Assembly (NCBI GenBank): GCA_021781255.1
Contig: JAJXXG010000727.1
Span: 1 to 8,964, forward strand
Length of the DNA stretch: 8,964 bases
DNA from: Acidobacteriota bacterium
GTDB lineage: Bacteria > Acidobacteriota > Terriglobia > Terriglobales > Acidobacteriaceae
Reading direction: 5' to 3'
The notes under the pieces were generated by a model, which worked only from the letters and a program-made list of their open reading frames with translations, made no database searches and had not been told where the DNA came from. Within the stretch, counting starts at the first letter, position 1. Each line of letters starts with the position of its first letter. Both the position numbers and the translations under genes were made by a program. This document shows positions 1 to 6,457 of this stretch, one piece after another.

Positions 1-95
1 ATCGGTGTTTGCGCTAGCGCGGCATGCACAAAATTGAACCCCAGGGCTAACGCGAAGAGTGCTGCAGGTATCCGGTTTCTGGCGATGCTAGTCAT
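1..95 (-). CDS. Exported protein, N-terminal fragment (runs off left edge)
   Basis: Only the first 31 codons are in the window. Reading leftwards from an ATG at 95, the product begins with a typical Sec signal peptide: a basic start (MTSIARNR), a hydrophobic stretch (AALFALALGFNFVHA) and an A-L-A signal-peptidase I site followed by Gln-Thr-Pro. A strong ribosome binding site, AAAGGAGA (102-109 read on the minus strand), ends six bases before the ATG, which fixes the start. The mature protein is outside the window, so its function cannot be told; it acts beyond the inner membrane. The gene is divergent from the sigma factor gene at 301 and shares its control region. Acidobacterial exported proteins with A-x-A|Q processing sites are common, and the protein encoded at 5036 has the same type of leader. 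Confidence 0.7.
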   Translation of the reverse strand, partial: MTSIARNRIPAALFALALGFNFVHAALAQTP

Positions 96-134
96 ATCGG
101 TTCTCCTTTGGATTTGGATCATGGCCTTACGACC

Positions 135-160
135 GACCGCGTCTGATTCTTTTTGCGGTC
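135..160. repeat. Inverted repeat in divergent control region
   Basis: GACCGC (135-140) and GCGGTC (155-160) form perfect six-base arms around a 14-base centre. The repeat lies between the divergent exported-protein and sigma factor genes, 40 bases from the left gene's start codon. It could be a regulator site or an mRNA hairpin in the leader of the left gene. Six-base arms are short enough to arise by chance. Confidence 0.25.
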
Positions 161-197
161 AATTTATATAGCGAGAACTGTCGTGAAAACCTGTCAT

Positions 198-218
198 CGG
201 CAAAAAGTATTTCTGCCG
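198..218. promoter_or_regulatory. Operator-like imperfect 21-bp palindrome
   Basis: CGGCAaaaa...tttcTGCCG is a 21-base palindrome in which eight of ten arm positions match: five outer GC-rich pairs, then three of the next four. It sits about 83 bases upstream of the sigma factor start and about 100 bases upstream of the divergent exported-protein gene, a usual place for a dimeric regulator shared by both. A short hairpin is the alternative reading. The regulator is unknown. Confidence 0.35.
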
Positions 219-300
219 TTCTGAGGGTTGGATATGCGCCTGTTGTGCTAATGTCTGCTGTATCCTCCTTCGATTTCCTCTAGCGGCACAGAGGCTTTGG

Positions 301-885
301 ATGACCGAGTTCCCCGGACACGAGATCACAGAACTGCTTCAGGCATGGCGTCTGGGAGATGAGGGAGCCCTTGAGAAGCTAACCCCTCAGGTTTACCGGG
401 AGCTCCACCGGGCGGCCAGGAGGTGCATGGCGCGCGAACATGAAGGCCACACTCTCCAAACCACTGCGCTGATCAATGAACTTTACCTGCGTCTTTCCGA
501 TCTGAGGCTGATTGACTGGCAAAGCCGTGCCCACTTCTTTGCCCTCTGCGCGCGGCAGATGCGGCGGATTCTCACAGACGAGGCACGCGCCAAGAAGTCG
601 CTTAGACGCGGCGGGGGAGCACTGGAGGTTTCGTTGGATGTGGCTCCGATGGTAGCTCCACAAGCCAGTGCCGACTTAGTGGCCGTCGATGACGCGTTGA
701 ATCGCCTGGCCAAGGAGGACGAACGCAAGAGCCAAGTGGTCGAGATGCGCTTCTTTGGAGGCCTCAGTGTGGATGAAACGGCGGAGGTGCTCAATGTTTC
801 TCCCGAGACTGTCATGCGCGATTGGAAGGTAGCCAAAGCCTGGCTGCTACGCGACTTGAGCGGAGATTACGTCAATGGAACCTGA
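301..885 (+). CDS. ECF RNA polymerase sigma factor (TIGR02999 / Sigma70_ECF PF07638 type), kinase-linked
   Basis: This 194-residue sigma factor would direct RNA polymerase to a dedicated promoter set. Region 2 spans roughly residues 8-98 and carries the family hallmark HTLQTTALINELYLRL (50-65) and the helix FFALCARQMRRILTDEARAK (79-98). A variable linker follows to about 130. Region 4 (132-186) carries VVEMRFFGGLSVDETAEVLN and the recognition helix SPETVMRDWKVAKAWL. Length is normal for the family (about 180-200). AGAGG at 290-294, six bases before the ATG, supports the start. The stop codon lies inside the next gene, which begins at 875 (11-nt overlap), so the two are almost certainly translated together. 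No anti-sigma factor gene is present; in this family a neighbouring Ser/Thr kinase is thought to take that control role. The first arm of the hallmark reads LQTT instead of the commoner LQPT. Confidence 0.93.
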   Translation: MTEFPGHEITELLQAWRLGDEGALEKLTPQVYRELHRAARRCMAREHEGHTLQTTALINELYLRLSDLRLIDWQSRAHFFALCARQMRRILTDEARAKKSLRRGGGALEVSLDVAPMVAPQASADLVAVDDALNRLAKEDERKSQVVEMRFFGGLSVDETAEVLNVSPETVMRDWKVAKAWLLRDLSGDYVNGT

Positions 886-3800
886 GCGCTGGCAGCAAGT
901 TGAGCAGCTTTTTCACGCCGCCTTGCAACTGGAAGATAGCCGCCGAGGCGAGTTCCTGAAACAGTCGTGCGCCGAGGATGAGGACCTGCGCCACGAGGTC
1001 GAGTCACTGCTGGCTCATCACCACAAAGCCGGAAGCTTTATTGAGTCGCCCGCATTTGCCGACGCAGGGGCGCTCCCAACCTCATCGCGAACCTTTCCGT
1101 CGCCTGATCCAAAAGGCTTAACTGGCACCGTGATTGGACACTACCGCGTTCTTCAGAAGATTGGCGCCGGCGGCATGGGCGTAATTTACGAAGCCGAAGA
1201 CTTGAAGCTCGGTCGTCACGTTGCGCTGAAGTTTCTCCCAGACAGACTCGCCCAGGATCCCCAATCGCTTCGGCGCTTTGGTCGTGAAGCGCGTGCTGCC
1301 TCGGCACTGAACCATCCAAATATTTGCACGATTTATGAGGTCGACGAGGCAGCTGGAAGCGGTTTTATCGTGATGGAGTTGGTGAAGGGAAAGACGGTGC
1401 GCGAGCTCCTGGTCTCCGGCTTGCCACCGCTGCGATCCGCGATTGAAATTGCCGTGCAGCTTGCAGAGGGTCTAACCAACGCCCATGAAGCGGGCATCGT
1501 GCACAGAGACCTAAAGCCGGAGAATCTGATGCTTTCGCACGACGGATTCGTGAAGATCCTCGACTTTGGTCTGGCGATGCTGAAGTCCGACAGCGGAACA
1601 GTGCCCGTTAGCGGCAAAAGCCCCACATGTCGGACTTCAGCCGGTATGGTTCTCGGGACGGTGGGATACATGTCTCCGGAACAGGCCAGAGGCCAGCAGC
1701 TGGATTTCCGTTCAGACCAATTCTCCTTCGGTTCGGTGCTCTATGAAATGGTGACGGGAAAACGCGCGTTTGAGAGGGAGACAGCGGCGGAGACGATGGC
1801 TGCCATTCTCAGGGATCAGCCCGAACCGATCGGAATGAACGGCCGCGACGTTCCCGCTCCGCTGTGTTGGGCTATCGAGAAGTGCCTTGCGAAGCAGCCT
1901 GATAAGCGCTACGGCTCTACCCGAGAACTTGCACGCGAGCTTGCATCCATACGTGAGGGTTTCCCTGAAAAGCCGGTTGGGCAGGTGGAGACGCGCCCGA
2001 CCAATCTTCCGGTGCAGCAAACCGGGTTTGTGGGACGGGAGAACGAAATATCTGCCGCCAAGGGGCTTCTGTTGCGCGAGGATGTACGCCTGGTAACGGT
2101 CACGGGGCCAGGTGGGATCGGCAAGTCGCGTCTCGCAGTAAAGGTGGCGAGCGGCCTGGTCGAGCACTTTCAAGGTGGTATCTATTTCGTTCCACTTGCC
2201 TCGCTTAGCGACCCCAGCTTGATCGTTTCCGTGATCGTTCAGACATTGAAGATTCGGGAGTCGGGAGGTCAGTCGCCGATTGAAACGCTCAAGCAGAATT
2301 TTAAAGAATCGATGCGTTCTCCGATGCTGCTTCTGCTGGATAATTTCGAGCACTTGATTCAGGCTGCACCTACAGTGGCCGAGCTTCTCGCCATCGATCC
2401 TGCTCTCAAAATCCTGGTAACGAGTCGCGCGGCACTGCACGTGTACGGCGAACATGAATTTCCGGTGCCGACGCTTGCGATACCGGATTCGCCGGCCATG
2501 CTTCCGCTTGAGGTTCTCTCACATTACCCAGCGCTTGCCCTGTTTGTGCAGCGTGCAGCCGCAGCCAAACCGGGCTTTGAACTGAACCGGGAAAACGCGC
2601 CATCCATAACCGAGATTTGTGCGCGATTGGATGGTTTACCCCTCGCCATTGAGCTAGCGGCTGCCAGGGTCAAAGTTCTTTCGCCCTCTTCCATGCGGAC
2701 ACGCCTAAGAAGCCGGTTGGATCTTTTGACAGGGGGCGCACGCGACATGCCGCAACGGCAACAGACGCTTCGCTCTGCTATCGATTGGAGCTACGATCTG
2801 TTGAGTGCTGCGGAGCAGAAGCTCTTCCGGAGATTGTCAGTTTTTGCGGGTGGTTGCACGCTGGAAGCGGCGGAAGCCGTGTGCGATGCAAAAGTCGATC
2901 TTGGCTGGAATCTACTCGACGGAATGGCATCGATGGTGGACAAAAGTTTGGTGCAGCAGGTCGAGCAGTCGAACGGTGAATTGCGGTTCATGATGCTGGA
3001 AACCATTCGCGAGTACGCGCTTGAAAAACTGGAATCAAGCGGTGAAGGGGCCTTTACCAAGCGCGCTCATGCGGCTTATTACCTTGTACTCGCGGAAGAA
3101 GATGCGCCGGAGCAAGCCGGGACTGGTGAGGCAGAATGGCTGGAACGCTTGGCGCTTGAAAATGATAATTTTCGCGCTGCGCTTGAGCGCCTAACGGATG
3201 CCGGAGATGCTGATTGGGGTCTACGTCTCGGCACTGCCTTGTTTCGTTTCTGGGAGGCCGAACATCCCGCCGAAGGCACGGACAGGCTTCGCAAGGTGCT
3301 GGAACTGGAGGGAGCTGCCGCTCCTACGCAGGCGCGTGCGCGCGCCCTCTTTGCCGCGGGAGTGCTCGCGAGCGAGCAGGGCGATTACGCCTCTGGATAC
3401 AGGCTTCACCAGGAAAGTCTTGAGATTTCACGACTGTTAGGTGACAAACAGGGTGCTGCGGTTTATCTAAATGGAATGGCGGTTACAGCTCGGAACCACG
3501 GTGACATTCCGGCTGCACGTACTCTGTTTGAAGAAAGCCTGCTGCTGTGGCGCGAACTGGGAGACCAGGAGTCTATTGCTCGTTGTCTTAGTAATCTGGC
3601 GAACGTTGCCAATATGCATGGCGATTCTGGTACCGCTCGCTCGCTGCATGCGGAGTGTTCAGCAATCTTCAATGAGATTGGAGATCGTGCGGGCGCCGCC
3701 TGGTCGCTGAATTATCAGGGGGACATTGCCCGTGATCAGCTTGACCCTGTTTCCGCACGGGCGCTGTACGAACAAGCCTTGTCGGCATTTCGGGCGATTG

Positions 3801-4222
3801 GAGACCGTTGGGGCATCGCGGGCACGCTTGCTGATCTGGGTAGTCTGGCGCTACAGCAGCGAGACTATCTCACCGCCCATGCGATGTATCGGGAAAGCAT
3901 AACGAATTTCCAAGCCCTCGGACATAAGAATGGTATCGCCCGATTGTTGGAATGTTTCGCAAGCTTGGCCGCTGCTCAATTGGAGGCACACCGTTCGCTG
4001 CGGCTGGCTGGCGCAGCGGCTGCATTACGGCAAGACATTGGCGTCCGGCTGGCGCCTGCGGAACAGGCCAAATTGGAGACCGCTCTGGAGCCTGCACGAC
4101 AAGAACTGACGAACGAGGCTGGTGCAGCGGCTTGGTTGGAAGGTTGGGCAACACCGTTCGAACGAGCTATAGAGGAAGTGTTGCGTCCGAAGTCTCCCGC
4201 ATCTTTCGCCGGAACGACTTGA
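875..4222 (+). CDS. Ser/Thr protein kinase fused to STAND (AfsR/MalT-like) ATPase and TPR repeats
   Basis: The product has 1115 residues and no predicted membrane segment, so it is probably cytoplasmic. Residues 1-60 are a conserved helical leader (PERWQQVEQLFHAALQLE) seen on sigma-linked kinases. A complete Hanks-type kinase follows (about 88-362): glycine loop GAGGMG (97-102), Lys119, Glu138, HRDLKPEN (210-217), DFG (230-232) and SPE (267-269). It is an RD kinase and should be active. A STAND ATPase follows (about 383-620) with Walker A GPGGIGKSR (411-419), Walker B LLLLDNFE (485-492), TSR sensor (516-518) and GLPL (587-590). A winged-helix-like part spans about 625-720, with LETIREYALEKL at 708-719. 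Five TPR units of 40 residues fill about 821-1020. The end (about 1035-1105) resembles the cap of COG3903 ATPases, but no LuxR or SARP DNA-binding domain follows. The layout and length recall mycobacterial PknK. It overlaps the sigma gene by 11 nt, so sigma control by phosphorylation is likely but inferred. Confidence 0.92.
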   Translation: MEPERWQQVEQLFHAALQLEDSRRGEFLKQSCAEDEDLRHEVESLLAHHHKAGSFIESPAFADAGALPTSSRTFPSPDPKGLTGTVIGHYRVLQKIGAGGMGVIYEAEDLKLGRHVALKFLPDRLAQDPQSLRRFGREARAASALNHPNICTIYEVDEAAGSGFIVMELVKGKTVRELLVSGLPPLRSAIEIAVQLAEGLTNAHEAGIVHRDLKPENLMLSHDGFVKILDFGLAMLKSDSGTVPVSGKSPTCRTSAGMVLGTVGYMSPEQARGQQLDFRSDQFSFGSVLYEMVTGKRAFERETAAETMAAILRDQPEPIGMNGRDVPAPLCWAIEKCLAKQPDKRYGSTRELARELASIREGFPEKPVGQVETRPTNLPVQQTGFVGRENEISAAKGLLLREDVRLVTVTGPGGIGKSRLAVKVASGLVEHFQGGIYFVPLASLSDPSLIVSVIVQTLKIRESGGQSPIETLKQNFKESMRSPMLLLLDNFEHLIQAAPTVAELLAIDPALKILVTSRAALHVYGEHEFPVPTLAIPDSPAMLPLEVLSHYPALALFVQRAAAAKPGFELNRENAPSITEICARLDGLPLAIELAAARVKVLSPSSMRTRLRSRLDLLTGGARDMPQRQQTLRSAIDWSYDLLSAAEQKLFRRLSVFAGGCTLEAAEAVCDAKVDLGWNLLDGMASMVDKSLVQQVEQSNGELRFMMLETIREYALEKLESSGEGAFTKRAHAAYYLVLAEEDAPEQAGTGEAEWLERLALENDNFRAALERLTDAGDADWGLRLGTALFRFWEAEHPAEGTDRLRKVLELEGAAAPTQARARALFAAGVLASEQGDYASGYRLHQESLEISRLLGDKQGAAVYLNGMAVTARNHGDIPAARTLFEESLLLWRELGDQESIARCLSNLANVANMHGDSGTARSLHAECSAIFNEIGDRAGAAWSLNYQGDIARDQLDPVSARALYEQALSAFRAIGDRWGIAGTLADLGSLALQQRDYLTAHAMYRESITNFQALGHKNGIARLLECFASLAAAQLEAHRSLRLAGAAAALRQDIGVRLAPAEQAKLETALEPARQELTNEAGAAAWLEGWATPFERAIEEVLRPKSPASFAGTT

Positions 4223-4268
4223 AGTGAAGCACTGAAATCCGCATCCGCCCTGGGCGTGTGTCCGGCGT

Positions 4269-4541
4269 TCATTCCGCGCTTGACGGGTCGAGGAGACGTC
4301 GAACGGCAGAGATGCGATTGGCCGGAATGCCTACGAGCCGCGCGTGCTCCTGGATAGTCGCTTCGTCCGGGGCGAGATACACACAGTACAGTTTGTCGCC
4401 GGTTACGTAGCTATGGAGCCACTGGATCTCGTGACCCATTGCCCTCAGGGCGCTAACCGATTTCTGTGAGGCTTCTCGCAATTGTGCGTCGGTTAGATTT
4501 CCGACTCCCGGCATTTCGCGTTCAATGACAAACTTGGGCAT
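4269..4541 (-). CDS. DUF4242 (PF14026) small protein, SCO4226-like putative nickel-binding protein
   Basis: The 90-residue product has the family's layout: an N-terminal strand PKFVIEREMPG, then LTDAQLREASQKSV, the signature WLHSYVTGDKLYCVYLAPDE (41-60) and EHARLVGIPANRI (65-77), ending in LLDP. The family has a ferredoxin-like fold; Streptomyces SCO4226 is reported to bind nickel, and many members are annotated only as DUF4242. Candidate ligands are His43, Cys53, Asp59, Glu60, Glu65 and His66, but metal binding here is inferred. I start it at the ATG at 4541, where AAGGA lies five bases upstream and the product opens with MPKFVIER as is usual. An ATG seven codons upstream (4562) lacks a site and would leave almost no leader after the candidate promoter. 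It is convergent with the kinase, 46 nt apart, and has no signal peptide. Role unknown. Confidence 0.8.
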   Translation of the reverse strand: MPKFVIEREMPGVGNLTDAQLREASQKSVSALRAMGHEIQWLHSYVTGDKLYCVYLAPDEATIQEHARLVGIPANRISAVRRLLDPSSAE

Positions 4542-4564
4542 AGGAATCCTTCTGACAGTCACTC

Positions 4565-4593
4565 ATCTTAGCAAGCGAATGCATCAGCTTCAA
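4565..4593 (-). promoter_or_regulatory. Candidate sigma-70 promoter for the DUF4242 gene
   Basis: On the minus strand TTGAAG (4593-4588) and TAAGAT (4570-4565) are separated by exactly 17 bases. Each box matches the housekeeping consensus at four of six positions. Transcription would start near 4558, giving a leader of about 17 nt that still contains the AAGGA site and excludes the upstream ATG at 4562. Matches of this quality also occur by chance. Confidence 0.35.
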
Positions 4594-4933
4594 CATGATT
4601 TTCCACGATCGGCTCCTAGTTAACTGGTAAGCAGCGCTGCGTTCGGAAGTCATTAGATAGACCGTCATTCTTGGTTCTGGGTCGTGCGCCAACCAAATAA
4701 AAACCATCCGATCTCAACTCTCAACGTGCAAGGAGCGCTTCTCTCGGACACACTCTACCCGGTAGCGCGCCGCATGACTGAACGCTTTCTATCCCGCTGT
4801 TTGCCTGGCACTTGCCGTGGTGTTGACCTTTCTTCTGTTTTGGCCAGCAGGTGTCGGTTGAGGAACAGCTCGAAGACAAACTCGGTCGAATGACGATGAC
4901 CGCAGTGAGGATAACGATGCCATTGAACATTCT
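4594..4933. other. Gene-poor intergenic stretch
   Basis: I see no complete gene with a ribosome binding site here. One stretch deserves a note: a hydrophobic reading frame (4778-4861 plus, with the core LALAVVLTFLLFW) stops, and the next frame (4851-4970) continues with VEEQLEDKLGRM. This could be a small membrane protein broken by a one-base shift, but no start codon supports it. No tRNA, repeat array or clear terminator is visible. Confidence 0.4.
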
Positions 4934-4961
4934 CGAACAAAACAATCGAGTGCGTGTCACT
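4934..4961 (+). promoter_or_regulatory. Candidate ECF-type promoter for the exported-protein gene
   Basis: CGAACAA (4934-4940), a 15-base spacer and GTCACT (4956-4961) resemble the common ECF pattern, which has an AAC-containing -35 element and a GTC-containing -10 element. Transcription would start near 4969, leaving a leader of about 65 nt before the ATG at 5036. The target preference of the two sigma factors in this window is unknown, so the link is speculative. Confidence 0.25.
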
Positions 4962-5035
4962 AATTATTGAGAGTTTTCGCTTTCTGGAGTGAAGGCAGTC
5001 GAAGTCACGACACTTCAAGCAAAGGAGACTTCCCC

Positions 5036-5455
5036 ATGAAACCGACCCGTGCAATTGCCCTGCTCACCGTCGGGCTTCTCAGCGCTACTGCCGGAGTTCT
5101 GGCTCAGGAGCGCGCCGCGATGGCCAACGTTCCCTTCAACTTCACAGTAGGGACGAAGTTGCTGCCCGCTGGTAAATACACAATCTCCTCACCGTCCTCT
5201 GGAGTGGTCCAGATCAAAAGTGCAGACGGACAGATCACCTCAGGACTTGTCGCTCTCCAAAGCTACCACGAGTCCGATCGAGGCACCGAATTGATCTTTA
5301 ACAGGTATGGTGACCGGTACTTCCTTCACCGAATCCTGTGTCCTTCCACCAGCCGTTTGAACCTCGATATCCCTTCCTGGAAGTCGGAAAAGAAATCGCG
5401 CATGCGCGAGGTGAGGCTCCAAGGTGATGAGCAAACTCTTGTCGCCGCCCGATAA
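5036..5455 (+). CDS. Small exported protein of unknown function, acidobacterial 'VPFNFTVG' type
   Basis: The 139-residue product has a Sec signal peptide: MKPTR, a hydrophobic core (ALLTVGLLSATAG), then V-L-A before Gln24. The mature part of about 116 residues opens with the motif ANVPFNFTVGTKLLPAGKYT (30-49), which I recognise from many small secreted acidobacterial proteins of unknown function. The rest alternates short hydrophobic and polar stretches, suggesting a beta-rich fold, and ends in a basic patch (WKSEKKSRMREVRL). The single cysteine (C102) argues against a disulfide within the protein, and there is no lipobox. The start is set by AAAGGAG (5021-5027), eight bases before the ATG; a longer frame opening at 4967 has no such site and would spoil the leader. 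Transcription ends at the hairpin six bases past the stop codon. Place of action is the periplasm or outside; function is not known. Confidence 0.85.
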   Translation: MKPTRAIALLTVGLLSATAGVLAQERAAMANVPFNFTVGTKLLPAGKYTISSPSSGVVQIKSADGQITSGLVALQSYHESDRGTELIFNRYGDRYFLHRILCPSTSRLNLDIPSWKSEKKSRMREVRLQGDEQTLVAAR

Positions 5456-5461
5456 TCCGGA

Positions 5462-5514
5462 CCAAATGAAAGGGTCGCCGGGGACAACCATTCCCCGGCG
5501 ACCCTTTCATTTGG
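5462..5514. terminator. Bidirectional intrinsic terminator, perfect 23-bp hairpin
   Basis: The arms 5462-5484 and 5492-5514 are exact inverted repeats around a seven-base loop (CAACCAT). The GC-rich core (GGGTCGCCGGGGA and its complement) is bordered by CCAAATGAAA on one side and TTTCATTTGG on the other, so transcripts from either direction meet a strong stem followed by a U-rich tail. It starts six bases after the exported-protein stop codon and ends 15 bases before the stop of the convergent sigma factor gene, exactly where a shared terminator is expected. Confidence 0.9.
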
Positions 5515-5529
5515 ATCAGAGACTCTTTG

Positions 5530-6072
5530 CTAAGGTGCCAATTGCTGATGCAGCCATGCCCGTGCGATCGTCCAGTCCCGCTTGATCGTCCTAGCGGAAA
5601 CGGATAGTGCCATTGCGATTTCGTCGAAACTCAAGCCGGCAAAGAAATGAAGTTCCACTACCTTCGCCTTTCTTGAATCAAACTCCGCAAGCCGCTTTAG
5701 TGCTTCATCGATGGCTAGGATATCAACCGGGTCTTCATTCGAGGCGGATAGTCCTTCGTCGAGGGTGATTTGGACAGCTCCAGCGCCGCGTTTTCCAGCT
5801 GCATGCGCCCTCGCGTGATCGACCAAGATGTGCCGCATCGCATGTGCCGCTAAACCCAGAATCCTTGAACGATCTTTCCATACGGAGCCTGGTTGATCTG
5901 CCAAACGAAGGTAGGCTTCGTGTACCAGAGCGGTGGGCTGAAGGGTGTGGTTCCCTCGCTCAAACTGCATTCTCGCGGCGGCAAGCTTGCGCAGTTCCTT
6001 ATAGATACTCGAACTGATTTCGGCATCGTGCGCAAGGGATACCACTCGTGCCTCCCGATTCTCCCGGGTCAT
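5530..6072 (-). CDS. Orphan ECF RNA polymerase sigma factor (TIGR02999 / PF07638 type)
   Basis: The 180-residue product belongs to the same family as the sigma factor at 301. Region 2 has HTLQPTALVHEAYLRL (42-57) and AAHAMRHILVDHARAHAAGK (75-94). Region 4 has ALKRLAEFDSRKAKVVELHF (124-143), GLSFDEIAMALSVS (146-159) and RTIKRDWTIARAWL (161-174). The N-terminus is short and atypical: the helix normally written as 'LLxAWxxGDxxAL' is replaced by a divergent segment (VVSLAHDAEISSSI). The only upstream in-frame space reaches a stop 11 codons back, so a longer start is not available. AAGG lies seven bases before the ATG. No kinase or anti-sigma gene is adjacent; the next gene on this strand, 988 nt downstream, is the unrelated DUF4242 gene. 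Its regulator must be elsewhere, or it may be controlled only by transcription. Confidence 0.9.
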   Translation of the reverse strand: MTRENREARVVSLAHDAEISSSIYKELRKLAAARMQFERGNHTLQPTALVHEAYLRLADQPGSVWKDRSRILGLAAHAMRHILVDHARAHAAGKRGAGAVQITLDEGLSASNEDPVDILAIDEALKRLAEFDSRKAKVVELHFFAGLSFDEIAMALSVSARTIKRDWTIARAWLHQQLAP

Positions 6073-6132
6073 CAGCCAACCTTCAGTCGCCTCGAAATGT
6101 GGTCATGTACGGTGCCACCATTAATGAATGGC

Positions 6133-6161
6133 AAGAGAATAGCACGACCGTCAGAAATTCC
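6133..6161 (-). promoter_or_regulatory. Candidate ECF-type promoter of the orphan sigma gene
   Basis: On the minus strand GGAATTT (6161-6155) matches six of seven bases of the enterobacterial SigmaE -35 element GGAACTT. It is followed, after 16 bases, by TCTCTT (6138-6133), a partial -10. Transcription would begin near 6125, about 53 nt before the ATG at 6072. It could mean autoregulation, but it is a single weak match. Confidence 0.25.
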
Positions 6162-6457
6162 TGCTTGAATAATCCATTCGCACAGCAGCTCGGTTGAGAA
6201 TCCAATGTATCGCAACGAGACAGATTATGAATGCCAATGCGCGCATTTCGCCGCGCAAATCCACCTGAGCGTATAGTCGCCGAAGCGCTTTTGTGCCGAG
6301 CCGCCCGTGACGCGTTCGACCAAGAGAGCGCGTCGGCCGTTTTACGGCCAGTTGCCAAGAAACACCGAACGGCTTGGGTAGCTCAATGAGTGCATTGGCC
6401 TGAAGTCAACAGTTAGAATTTCGGGGTAAGGCAGTCCGCTCGACTCTAGCCAACCTT
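6162..6457. other. Gene-poor stretch between the orphan sigma and AsmA-like genes
   Basis: No convincing coding frame is seen on either strand. The stretch holds a small hairpin with GGCCGT (6335-6340) and ACGGCC (6344-6349) around TTT, and a good -10-like hexamer TAGAAT (6414-6419) lacking a clear -35. The latter may mark the start of transcription for the AsmA-like gene, with a leader of about 185 nt. Confidence 0.35.

Noticed and set aside
161..197. Housekeeping promoter for the left exported-protein gene (TATATA at 170-165 with ATGACA at 197-192 on the minus strand)
   Set aside because: Both boxes look good, but the spacer is 21 bases, too long for a sigma-70 promoter.
1712..2455. Long minus-strand open frame of 247 codons opposite the kinase gene
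   Set aside because: It lies wholly opposite the ATPase part of a gene whose motifs are unmistakable; its product has no recognisable domain and an unnatural mix of Arg, His and Cys, as expected of an antisense shadow.
4223..4268. Terminator between the kinase and DUF4242 genes
   Set aside because: Only a four-base GC stem (CGCC...GGCG) is visible and there is no U-rich tail in either direction.
4684..4893. Plus-strand frame of 69 codons in the gene-poor stretch
   Set aside because: It begins with GTG without a ribosome binding site and its product (MRQPNKNHPISTLNVQ onward) resembles no family I know.
6083..6358. Minus-strand frame of 91 codons upstream of the orphan sigma gene
   Set aside because: There is no ribosome binding site, the composition is poor, and it would have to overlap the sigma gene's own control region.
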